The notes: a model not told the origin generated them from the letters alone. Shown: positions 50,775 through 58,069, counted from the first letter of the stretch. The stretch: 64,000 nt of DNA from Elusimicrobiota bacterium (GCA_026388155.1 JAPLKI010000002.1:39241-103240); one strand, 5' to 3'. A program made the numbers and translations.

Positions 50775-50807
50775 GACGAACCCGGTTGCCAAGCAACCGG
50801 GTTCGTC
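50775..50807. terminator. 15-bp perfect hairpin
   Basis: GACGAACCCGGTTGC pairs with GCAACCGGGTTCGTC around a CAA loop. There is no T run, so it may be a Rho-assisted or RNA-stabilising hairpin rather than a classic terminator. Confidence 0.6.
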
Positions 50808-50837
50808 GGATTATAAGGGAAAAGGCAGCTGTCTTGT

Positions 50838-51035
50838 CCTCCGAAAGCGAAAGTCGCGCTGAAAACCGCGCAGAGGGCCTGGCTTGATTTCCGTGACGCG
50901 GAAATAAAGGCGGACGATGTGAAATTAGAGTCGCTGGCTGAAGCTTATGGCGGGATGCACAAAATCAGCATGGCATATTCAAAGATGAATATTGTGCGCC
51001 AGCGGACGCTGATTCCGGTGAACCCGGAAGAATAA
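50838..51035 (+). pseudogene. C-terminal remnant of an LprI-like (DUF1311) protein
   Basis: A 65-codon open stretch without a start or ribosome binding site reads PPKAKVALKTAQRAWLDFRD, then AEIKADDVKLESLAEAYGGM and ends SKMNIVRQRTLIPVNPEE. LKxxQRAWxxFRDAE is the signature of the DUF1311/LprI domain, found in lysozyme-inhibitor lipoproteins. The conserved Cys after RDAE is absent. It ends just before a strong terminator, which would have been its own. The rest of the gene is gone. Confidence 0.65.
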
Positions 51036-51053
51036 GAAAAATTAAAGATACCA

Positions 51054-51095
51054 AAGCCTCCGCCGGGCAGTTCTGCCCGACGGAGGCTTCATTTT
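51054..51095 (+). terminator. intrinsic terminator
   Basis: AAGCCTCCG pairs with CGGAGGCTT, with an inner GGGCA/TGCCC stem, followed by CATTTT. It lies 18 bp after the LprI-like remnant's stop codon. Confidence 0.85.
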
Positions 51096-51114
51096 AATAG
51101 GGGGCGGCGACCTG

Positions 51115-51166
51115 GAAAAAGGTGTCAGGCTGATTTTTTAAATACAAAGCCGCCCGACACTTTTTT
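51115..51166 (+). terminator. terminator with an A/T-rich loop, family copy 2
   Basis: GTGTC-A-GGC pairs with GCC-C-GACAC around GATTTTTTAAATACAAA, flanked by AAAAA and TTTTTT. Same plan as 44066-44117 with compensatory stem changes. Leader copy 12 begins 12 bp later, as leader copy 8 begins 16 bp after the other. Confidence 0.8.
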
Positions 51167-51177
51167 CAACATAAGTT

Positions 51178-51308
51178 GTTAAACCATTGATTGAATTAAA
51201 GGCATTTTTGGTAAACCGCCGCTCCTGGGTCAAATAACAGGGCCGCTTTGGTTCTTAGGCCTCAGGCAGTTCAGCCACCGGCAGAGTAAACTTATGTCAT
51301 GAGGTTTT
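51178..51308 (+). promoter_or_regulatory. leader element copy 12 (long form)
   Basis: GTTAAACC-ATT-GATTGAAT has a decayed right arm. The third arm TAAACC could pair only poorly with it. The core CCGCTCCTGGGTCAAAT, TGGTTCTTAGGCCTCAGG and TTATGTCATGAGGTTTT are present. The tail GCTGCACGACAAACCTCATC contains CCTCA, complementary to TGAGG. The gene starts 112 bp downstream. Confidence 0.82.
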
Positions 51309-51419
51309 GGGGGCTGCACGACAAACCTCATCCAGGACGAAACAAACAGGGTGCGGCATATTATCTCCGGCGAAGCGGCGTAAACACACCGGAGCAAAAA
51401 AAACAAAAGGAGAGTTGTT

Positions 51420-52256
51420 ATGAATAGCAAAAAGTTGTTAGCGGTACTCGGTATAATTTGTTTTGCCGGGGTCTCCGCTTCTTTCGCGGAGCAGGCCCGG
51501 CCTCTGGAGGGGATCAGCGCCGGTATGATAAAAGCCGAAGAACAGGCCGATATCACGCCGGTCGCGCCGCCAAGCGCCGGTCTTTTCACCCTTCCCGCAA
51601 AGGTCACGCTTGTTACGGTTGGCGATGTGGCGGGGGGGATAATAGGCGCCGATGGCACGCAGCTCAACCTCAAGGACGAGAATAATATAAGCCTGGGCAA
51701 GATAAGCAGGGAGCTCGGCGGTTTCCGGCACCTGGTGACCAAGTTCTCGGATCGCCCGCGCATGTCGATATACTTAAGGGATCCGGACAATAATTCCGTG
51801 GCTTACGCTTATGTGAACCTGACAGCCTGGGCCAACCACGCTATCACTGTTGACGAGTCGGTCGCGCCTTTCAGTAAACGAATAGGCTCGTTCAACTCGG
51901 ATGTGATGCTGGACATCGCCAAATCCTTATCCATAAATCTTGAGGGGATGGATGCCTTTTTCTCCGTCTTCTCGATCTATGACTCCGAAGGCGATTATAT
52001 CGCGCGGTCCGTTAAAAGCGGCGATTCCACGGGCTTCGACTTCACGATACAGCGGCCCGGCCCGGAGAACGACAAAGGCAGGAAAACCTGGGTGGATGTG
52101 GCGCACCTCATCGTTAACCCGAACTGGCAGATAGAGATAGTCGACCCGGACTTCGTGGTTCCCGGCCAGCCCGGAAAACTGGATCCCAGGCTTCTGGTCA
52201 TGATCCCGGCGTTCAAGCACTTCGTCACCAATGAACTGATGGGCAACGCCAGGTAA
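51420..52256 (+). CDS. exported hypothetical protein, possibly LURP-one/tubby-like
   Basis: AAAGGAGAG precedes the ATG. The signal peptide is MNSKKLLAVLGIICFAGVSASFA. The 255-residue mature domain contains LNLKDENNISLGKISRELGG, then RPRMSIYLRDPDNNSVAYAY, a pattern of Gly-initiated strands that recalls LURP-one/tubby C-terminal-like barrels around a central helix. The resemblance is weak. No catalytic motif is seen, so the protein may be a binding or membrane-interacting factor. It is under leader copy 12. Confidence 0.6.
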   Translation: MNSKKLLAVLGIICFAGVSASFAEQARPLEGISAGMIKAEEQADITPVAPPSAGLFTLPAKVTLVTVGDVAGGIIGADGTQLNLKDENNISLGKISRELGGFRHLVTKFSDRPRMSIYLRDPDNNSVAYAYVNLTAWANHAITVDESVAPFSKRIGSFNSDVMLDIAKSLSINLEGMDAFFSVFSIYDSEGDYIARSVKSGDSTGFDFTIQRPGPENDKGRKTWVDVAHLIVNPNWQIEIVDPDFVVPGQPGKLDPRLLVMIPAFKHFVTNELMGNAR

Positions 52257-52295
52257 ACGGCTGCCGGGCAACATCGGTATTCAGCGTTCCACAGC

Positions 52296-52427
52296 GGTTA
52301 AGCCATAGGTTTAACTAAAGGCGGTTTTGGTAAACCGCCGCTCCTGGGTCAAATAACAAGGCTGCTCTGGTTCTTCGGCCTCAGGAAACTAATCGGCAAG
52401 CGGAGTAAACTTATAACATGAGGTTTT
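52296..52427 (+). promoter_or_regulatory. leader element copy 13 (long form)
   Basis: GGTTAAGCC-ATA-GGTTTAAC, third arm TAAACC pairing perfectly with GGTTTA, CCGCTCCTGGGTCAAAT, AGGCTGC..CGGCC, CCTCAGG and TAACATGAGGTTTT. The tail GTCCGCATGACAAGCCTCAT supplies a second CCTCA. The ribosome binding site AAGGAGAG and the gene at 52484 follow. Confidence 0.85.
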
Positions 52428-52483
52428 GGGGTCCGCATGACAAGCCTCATTAAAGACGAAACAAACAAGGAGAGTAATAAAAC

Positions 52484-53431
52484 ATGAAAAGATCAGTATA
52501 CGCGGCGGTGGTGGTGTTATTCGGCGTTAATATTTCTTACGCCGGAGAAAGCGCTCTTGATTCATTAAGAGCTTCTGTTTCGCCTTCAGTTTTAAGCGGA
52601 ACAGCTTTGCCGGATGTCCCCAAAGGTTCTGACATTGCGAGCGTTCCGGCTTCGGTTCCGGAGTCAACGAGTATTTTTCACCCGGACATCGCGGCCTATG
52701 CCGCCGGAGCCAGGCCGATAAAGTGGGTTTCTATTCCCGGCGGGCAGTTCATGATGGGAGCCGAGAAGAGCGCCCCCGGCTCAAATAACACAAGGCCGGT
52801 CCATGAAGTCGCAATTAAAACCTTCGAGATGGCGAAAACAGCGGTGACAGTGGAGCAATATGCGAAATGCGTGAATGAAGGCCAGTGCACGGAGCCCGTC
52901 ATTACTTACTATAGCTTCAACTGCAATTGGTACACGCAGGGCCGTCAGAAATACCCTATGAACTGCCTGAACGGGGCACAGATGAACGACTATGCCAGGT
53001 TCGCGGGTGCAAGGCTGCCCACCGAGGCCGAATGGGAATACGCCGCCAGGAGCGGAGGCAAGAACAATAAATATCCCTGGGGCAATGAGCCCGTGACCCA
53101 CGACAGGGTAGTGTTCGACGGCCCCGAGAACGGCGTCGGCGGCGGAACCAACGGCACCATGCCGGTATGTTCCAAACCCGGAGGCAACACCGAACAGGGG
53201 TTATGCGACATGGCCGGGAATGTCTGGCAGGTGACGCAGGATATATACAAAGAATCTTATGCCGGCGCGCCTACGGACGGAAGCGCGGTCAAAGGCGCCG
53301 CGGACGGAGACAATGTTATACGCGGCAATTCTTTCTACAGCAGCGACAATGAGTACCTGCGGACCGACTTCCGCAGCTATATCTATATGCTGCAGGGCAG
53401 TTACTATGTCGGATTCCGTCTTGCGAAGTAA
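52484..53431 (+). CDS. exported formylglycine-generating-enzyme-fold protein
   Basis: The start follows AAGGAGAG. Residues 1-46 are almost the same as in the MORN protein at 30241. From residue 80 there is an FGE-sulfatase (SUMF1-like) fold: WVSIPGGQFMMGAEK, VAIKTFEMAKTAVTVEQYAK, ARLPTEAEWEYAARSGG, LCDMAGNVWQVTQD and YYVGFRLAK. The fold occurs in sulfatase-activating enzymes and in many exported proteins of unknown reaction. No sulfatase is encoded in the window and the paired Cys of true FGE are not evident, so the role is open. A terminator follows at 53444. Confidence 0.87.
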   Translation: MKRSVYAAVVVLFGVNISYAGESALDSLRASVSPSVLSGTALPDVPKGSDIASVPASVPESTSIFHPDIAAYAAGARPIKWVSIPGGQFMMGAEKSAPGSNNTRPVHEVAIKTFEMAKTAVTVEQYAKCVNEGQCTEPVITYYSFNCNWYTQGRQKYPMNCLNGAQMNDYARFAGARLPTEAEWEYAARSGGKNNKYPWGNEPVTHDRVVFDGPENGVGGGTNGTMPVCSKPGGNTEQGLCDMAGNVWQVTQDIYKESYAGAPTDGSAVKGAADGDNVIRGNSFYSSDNEYLRTDFRSYIYMLQGSYYVGFRLAK

Positions 53432-53443
53432 ATCAAATCACTG

Positions 53444-53494
53444 AACCAGGGTGCCCGGTCGCACGCGTAAGCTGCGGCCGGCTCCCTGGTTTTT
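53444..53494 (+). terminator. intrinsic terminator after the FGE-fold gene
   Basis: ACCAGGG at 53445-53451 pairs with CCCTGGT at 53484-53490, with an inner CCGGTCGCA/TGCGGCCGG stem, and is followed by TTTTT. Confidence 0.85.
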
Positions 53495-53579
53495 GCGCGA
53501 GGCGGTTGCAGGCAGGGTTTGACGCAGGGTGACAAAAAAATGTCGTGTCAGGCTATTAGCTTATTGAAACGGAGGAATC

Positions 53580-54596
53580 ATGATTAAAAAGACTATATAT
53601 CTGGCGGTTATTTTCGCGGCGGGGCCTTGTTTTGCCGCTTCCAACTCGCTTGAGCAGCTTGAAAACAGTTCCGGCGCCTTAATGCCGGCGGCGCAGGTGG
53701 ACATTCCATCCATCGATTTGGAACCGGCTGACACTGCCGGATACGCGCAAGCGCTGGACGAGTTCGCGGCTTATAGAGAGTCGAAGCTCAACGGGATCAA
53801 GAACGAGGACAATCTGCCGTTCTTACTGGCCCATGGCGCCAAAACGCGCAACACGGTAGTCATGATCCACGGCCTGACGGACTCGCCCTGGTTCATGCGT
53901 AAGCTGGGCGAGATATTGTATGAGCAGGGCTACAATGTCGTTTCTCTTCTGCTGCCGGGCCATGGCACTAAGCCGGAAGACCTTCTCACGGCGACCAAGC
54001 AGCAATGGCAGCAGGAAGTTGACCGGGGCTTGGGTATTGCGGCCGGCCTGGGTGAACGAATTTCTCTGGCGGGGTTCTCTACCGGCGGCGCTCTTTCTTT
54101 GGACGCTTTGCGGAGACACCCGGAGCTAAAGGCGGATAAACTCTTCCTCTTTTCCCCCGCCCTCGCTATCAACGAGCGCAATCAACAGTCGGTATCGCTC
54201 GGCTGCCCGGCTTCCACGACCCGGATCATAGGGCCATACACCGTGCCGGCGGATACCGTGGAGGACAACCCATACTACTACAACAAGATGGCGGTCAACG
54301 GCGTCTGCCAACTCTATAACCTGACCCTCGACAATCAGAACGGGCGCGCGAAGATATTGGAAAGCCTTCGCTTCTCCGGGACCGCGGTTTTTACGGTGGA
54401 GTCCGAGGCGGATATAGTAGTCAGCTCTGCCGCTGTCACTGATTTTATGGCCTCGCTCCCGGATCCCTCCAGGAGCGTGTATATACGGTATCCCTTGTCG
54501 GAGGGCATAGCGCACGGCGCCGTAACCAGGCCGGAGACCAATCCGCGCTTCCCCGAGCTGAGCCGCAAGCTGCTGGAGTTCGTATCAAAAAATTAA
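53580..54596 (+). CDS. exported alpha/beta hydrolase (monoacylglycerol-lipase/S33-like)
   Basis: CGGAGG precedes the ATG. The signal peptide is MIKKTIYLAVIFAAGPCFAA, then SNSLEQLENSS, the island-type segment. The catalytic domain shows VVMIHGLTDSPWFM (oxyanion), LLLPGHGTKPEDL, SLAGFSTGGALSLDAL with the nucleophile Ser, VESEADIVV (acid) and GIAHGAVTRP (His). The complete triad and HG motif match monoacylglycerol lipases and related serine hydrolases. It is the last gene of the island, closed by a terminator, and has no leader element of its own. Confidence 0.87.
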   Translation: MIKKTIYLAVIFAAGPCFAASNSLEQLENSSGALMPAAQVDIPSIDLEPADTAGYAQALDEFAAYRESKLNGIKNEDNLPFLLAHGAKTRNTVVMIHGLTDSPWFMRKLGEILYEQGYNVVSLLLPGHGTKPEDLLTATKQQWQQEVDRGLGIAAGLGERISLAGFSTGGALSLDALRRHPELKADKLFLFSPALAINERNQQSVSLGCPASTTRIIGPYTVPADTVEDNPYYYNKMAVNGVCQLYNLTLDNQNGRAKILESLRFSGTAVFTVESEADIVVSSAAVTDFMASLPDPSRSVYIRYPLSEGIAHGAVTRPETNPRFPELSRKLLEFVSKN

Positions 54597-54656
54597 AATC
54601 AGCGGCATAATCCCCCGCTTAACCGGCCTCAGCAAATAATATAAGGTTTTTAAAAT

Positions 54657-54690
54657 AAAAACAGCCGGCTTCAAAGCCGGCTGTTTTTTA
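54657..54690. terminator. bidirectional intrinsic terminator at the island edge
   Basis: ACAGCCGGCT pairs with AGCCGGCTGT around TCAA with A and T runs on both sides. It separates the exported-enzyme island from the convergent pyrB. Confidence 0.9.
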
Positions 54691-54754
54691 TCGTGAGGTC
54701 GGGTTGAAGGCGAAATTCAGGGGATAGTATGGCCTGTCTATTGCCTGCCGCCCG

Positions 54755-55822
54755 CTATCTGATCTTTTCATCCACTCCGAAGATGTGCGAGATAAGGGCC
54801 GCGCGCGCCCACATGCCGTTTCGTTCCTGGCGCCAGTACATGGCCCGCGGGTCCTCGTCCACCGCCGGTTCAATTTCGTGGCGGCGCGGCAGCGGGTGCA
54901 TTACTACGCAGCTCTTTTTGATCGTTTTCAGGTGCTCTTTTTTGAAGTAGAAAGGCGAATAATCCACTTTTTTTGATTCGCCCGCCTTGTCGTGCTCGTC
55001 CTGTATGCGCGTCATGTAAATAGCGTCGGCTTCACCCATTACCGAACTGAAATCTTCGGTTTCAATAAAGGGGATGGAGTGTTTTTTAAGGAAGTCCAGA
55101 ATATCGGGTTCCATCCGGAATTCCGCCGGTGAAACAAAAGTCAGGCTGACATTTTTGTAGTTCTTCATCAAATAGCTGAGGCTGCGCACCGTGCGCCCCC
55201 GCTTCAAATCTCCCACCATGACTATTTTTTTGCCGTCCAGCTCGCCGTTGAAGCTGCGGTAAAGCGTGTACATGTCAAGCAGGGCCTGGGTGGGGTGCTG
55301 GTCTTTACCGGAGCCGCCGTTGATTATCGGCACCGGCCTTCCGGTGCGGTTCATCAGCCAGGCTGTTTTTTCAACGAATCCCGGCGCCGGGTGACGCATA
55401 ATGATCAGGTCCACATAGCTTGAGAAAGTGCGCACCGTGTCCTCGGGCGTTTCGCCCTTCACCTCGGACGAAGTAGAGGTGTCGCGTATTTCCGAAGTCT
55501 TTATTCCAAGTATGTGGCAGGCGTTAAGGAACGACAGAAAAGTACGCGTGGAGGGCTGGACAAAGTAAAGCATTCCGCGTTTATGCGATAACAGGCCGGA
55601 AACAAAATCCGCGCCTTCTTTTTTCTGCGTTATCTCGCGCAGGGCGTCGGCAGTTTTAAAAATGCGTTCCAGCAGTTCGCGGTTCAGCTGCTGGGCGAAA
55701 AGGCAGTCGTAAAGGCGGCCATCGCTTGAAAAAAAGGGGATTTTGGAGGAAATCTCCGCGGCGTAAAACTTATCCCAATCCGCGCCTATACTGGTCATTT
55801 CCCTGGTTCTTTCCATCGGCAT
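54755..55822 (-). CDS. pyrB: aspartate carbamoyltransferase catalytic subunit
   Basis: A 355-residue protein. Carbamoyl-phosphate and aspartate-site motifs are visible: QPSTRTFLSFLNAC (the SxRT loop), STSSEVKGETPEDTVRTFSSY, IMRHP, NGGSGKDQHPTQALLDMYTL, GDLKRGRTVRSL and VVMHPLPRRHEIEP. The enzyme carries out the first committed step of pyrimidine synthesis. AAAAGGAG precedes the ATG at 55822, with an in-frame ATG two codons later. It is about 40 residues longer than Escherichia coli PyrB because of an N-terminal extension. No pyrI is adjacent. It is a housekeeping gene and has no leader element. Confidence 0.93.
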   Translation of the reverse strand: MPMERTREMTSIGADWDKFYAAEISSKIPFFSSDGRLYDCLFAQQLNRELLERIFKTADALREITQKKEGADFVSGLLSHKRGMLYFVQPSTRTFLSFLNACHILGIKTSEIRDTSTSSEVKGETPEDTVRTFSSYVDLIIMRHPAPGFVEKTAWLMNRTGRPVPIINGGSGKDQHPTQALLDMYTLYRSFNGELDGKKIVMVGDLKRGRTVRSLSYLMKNYKNVSLTFVSPAEFRMEPDILDFLKKHSIPFIETEDFSSVMGEADAIYMTRIQDEHDKAGESKKVDYSPFYFKKEHLKTIKKSCVVMHPLPRRHEIEPAVDEDPRAMYWRQERNGMWARAALISHIFGVDEKIR

Positions 55823-55921
55823 AGAGCTCCTTTTAATACGGCAGAGAATAGAAATTAGCGAATAGCGATTAGGGGAGGAGTTTTTAATTTTTCAGCTGTT
55901 TGCTTAGACCAGGTCTGGGTA

Positions 55922-56449
55922 CTATTGGCCATTCGCTATTATCTTGCTTATCAACTTCTCCAGGCGCAGGTTGTTGAACCGGTCCAGCTTGACTTTTGCC
56001 ACCAGCTGGCCGCTGTGCGAACTTTTAAGCGGGTCGTTTTCATTTACAAAAAATCTCTCTATACCGTAGCTGACCCGGGGGCCGCCCCGGAAGTTCTCAG
56101 CCGTGCCCCGCGCCCAAAGCGCCCCGCTATGGTCCGGGTCCTCCGCGCAGTCGGACGCCTCGTAAAGCGGCACCTGCCCGCTTACGGTATTCGCGGTTTT
56201 GCCTTTTAGCTCAAGCTTTACGTAAACCGGCCGGCCGGTCCTGCCGTTTATAAGACCGCTGCACTGCTCCGGCGTTGAAATCGCGTAGGTAAGGGACACA
56301 TAAACGCCGCTTAAAAAATCCCTGGGGTCCACGGGCTCGGTTTCAAGATAGATGTCCGGCACGGCGGTTTTACCCACAGTAAGCAGGTATCCGCCCCAGA
56401 GGCCGAAGAAAGCGACTTGTGCTATAATTAACAGCTTTAATTTATTCAT
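55922..56449 (-). CDS. GDYXXLXY-domain membrane protein
   Basis: A 175-residue protein with an N-terminal membrane segment (LLIIAQVAFFGLWGGYLL). The characteristic motif appears as VDPRDFLSGVYVSLTYAIS. The name-giving GDYxxLxY is changed to SGVYVSLTY. A GYGIERFFV-like strand is present as VSYGIERFFVNE. Members are usually encoded beside DUF2157/DUF4401 membrane proteins, as here (56586). The function of the pair is not known. Confidence 0.8.
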   Translation of the reverse strand: MNKLKLLIIAQVAFFGLWGGYLLTVGKTAVPDIYLETEPVDPRDFLSGVYVSLTYAISTPEQCSGLINGRTGRPVYVKLELKGKTANTVSGQVPLYEASDCAEDPDHSGALWARGTAENFRGGPRVSYGIERFFVNENDPLKSSHSGQLVAKVKLDRFNNLRLEKLISKIIANGQ

Positions 56450-56585
56450 CTTTATGGCCTGACCTGCGCCCCGCCCTTTTGGTCTGAGCGTTAATCCAAA
56501 AGAGCGGGACTGCGGCGGCGCCGTATTAAACCAGCACTGAAGCTCTGAAGCGCTGAAGTTTTTTGCCCTTTTCAGCTTCAGAACT

Positions 56586-57941
56586 TCAGGTCTTCAGTTC
56601 TTCAGTTCTAGTCGTCAGACGGTCTATGATGGCTTTCCTGCCTTTATTAAGCCCCCAGGCCAGAGCCGCGAAAAACAGGCCGACCGCTATAAAAGCCAGG
56701 CCGCTCCTGACCAAACTGCCGAAAAAGTCCACGAAACGGGTCGCTATTATAAGGAAAATAAGCGCCGCTCCGCGGTTTATCTCTTTTTCATTCGAATTTT
56801 GTGAGCCGTCCATTATGCAAGCGAGCCCGGTCAGCATCAAAAGCGCGTTGGCCATAACAGCTATAGCTTTAGCGCCGATATCGGAAGCGTCAAAAAGCAG
56901 GAAGGCCGAGGTTATTGAAACCGCAAGAGCGATCCTCGCGCCTGCCTGAAGGCGTTTGTCGGAACTGAAAAACTTTATCGGCCGCGCGGCAATAAGCAGC
57001 AGGGCGGCCGCAAAAACCACCCATGCCGCCGCCATACCGGTCATGGTGTCATCCTTGTAATTGATGGCGCCGGGGTTGTAATGCCAGAAAAAAGTCATGC
57101 CGTAAACCACGGCGGTCCAGGCATACAGCGGCAGCTGCGTTGTTTCCGCTCCTTCGTCCTGGCTTAGCAGCAGCCAGATCACGGCAAGCGAAACCGCCGT
57201 CAGCGTTATAAAAACAGGGCTTCTGACCTGCAGCGCGGTCGGCGAGAGAAAAACCATCATCAGCCAGCCAAGCGAGAGCCCGGTCAGCCGGTAGCGCCCG
57301 GCCGCGGCCTTAAGCTTGAAGAAATAAAGCAAAAAAGCCGCTCCGGCGAGCACAGCGGGCCAGGCCCAATGCCAAAGCCGCGGAGAGGCGGCGCCCTCAT
57401 AGCGGCTTATCAGCGTGATCATATTGCCCGGTGAAAAATTTCCGCAGTACATTATTGCGAAGGCAAGCATTATGGCTATTATTGCGGGAGTCTTGCGCGG
57501 AGAGAGCGCGGCCAGCGGCAGTGAAAGGGCGAGCCAGGCCAGATATGGTCTGACCGGATCTCCGCTCAGGTTAAATACCTGGGCGTACAGGCCTATGCCT
57601 ATTATAGGCATAAAAAACCAAAGCACTTCCGACGGCACGGCTACGGCCGGCTTTTCCTCAAAGCTTATTGCCGCCAGCGCCACGCCCGCCATTACAAGCA
57701 AAAAAGAAAAAACCTTCGCCGCCGCGTCTATTTTATCCCAGTTATGCGCGATAATGAGCGAAACTCCCGCCGTGATCATCACCCCGGAGATAACAGCTAT
57801 CCAGGTGGAGGCTTTAAATGAGCCTGAAAAACTGCCGGAGTGGATATGAGTGTAGAGTTTATCGGACTGTTCAGGCGTTATTATGCCCGCCGCGGCCGCC
57901 GAGTCCAGGTCGCTTTTCAGCCGCTTGTAATATGAAGCCAT
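56586..57941 (-). CDS. DUF2157/DUF4401-type multi-pass membrane protein
   Basis: A 451-residue protein. The N-terminal 45 residues are cytoplasmic-looking, and about 12-14 hydrophobic segments follow (FKASTWIAVISGVMITAGVS, AKVFSFLLVMAGVALAAISF and so on). The start LKSDLDSAAAAGIITPEQSD, then the membrane entry, is typical of DUF2157. It is paired with the GDYXXLXY gene 136 bp downstream on the same strand. It probably works together with it in the envelope, though the role is unknown. Confidence 0.82.
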   Translation of the reverse strand: MASYYKRLKSDLDSAAAAGIITPEQSDKLYTHIHSGSFSGSFKASTWIAVISGVMITAGVSLIIAHNWDKIDAAAKVFSFLLVMAGVALAAISFEEKPAVAVPSEVLWFFMPIIGIGLYAQVFNLSGDPVRPYLAWLALSLPLAALSPRKTPAIIAIMLAFAIMYCGNFSPGNMITLISRYEGAASPRLWHWAWPAVLAGAAFLLYFFKLKAAAGRYRLTGLSLGWLMMVFLSPTALQVRSPVFITLTAVSLAVIWLLLSQDEGAETTQLPLYAWTAVVYGMTFFWHYNPGAINYKDDTMTGMAAAWVVFAAALLLIAARPIKFFSSDKRLQAGARIALAVSITSAFLLFDASDIGAKAIAVMANALLMLTGLACIMDGSQNSNEKEINRGAALIFLIIATRFVDFFGSLVRSGLAFIAVGLFFAALAWGLNKGRKAIIDRLTTRTEELKT

Positions 57942-58069
57942 TAATATCCCTTAAATCCTGCTTGAAATTATATAAATTCCGTTCCGCGGCTTCAACCGCT
58001 TTAGTGTTTCCTTAAAATAGGAAAAAAGCGATCTGTTTCCTTTTTATCTTTTGCTATCATATTCCCGGT

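Larger units (their letters stand above)
50721..51419. other. intergenic region with hairpins, a gene remnant and leader copy 12
   Basis: These 699 bases hold a long perfect hairpin (50775-50807), a remnant of an LprI-like gene (50838-51035), two terminators (51054-51095 and 51115-51166) and leader copy 12 (51178-51308). The stretch 51309-51419 carries the long-form tail and the AAAGGAGAG ribosome binding site for the next gene, with nothing else recognised. Confidence 0.7.

Noticed and set aside
52484..53431. True sulfatase-activating enzyme
   Set aside because: No sulfatase gene is nearby and the paired active-site cysteines of formylglycine-generating enzymes are not evident, so only the fold is claimed.
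54610..54650. Further relic of the leader element (CGGCCTCAGCAAATAATATAAGG)
   Set aside because: The similarity is limited to a few short words and it precedes no gene on that strand.
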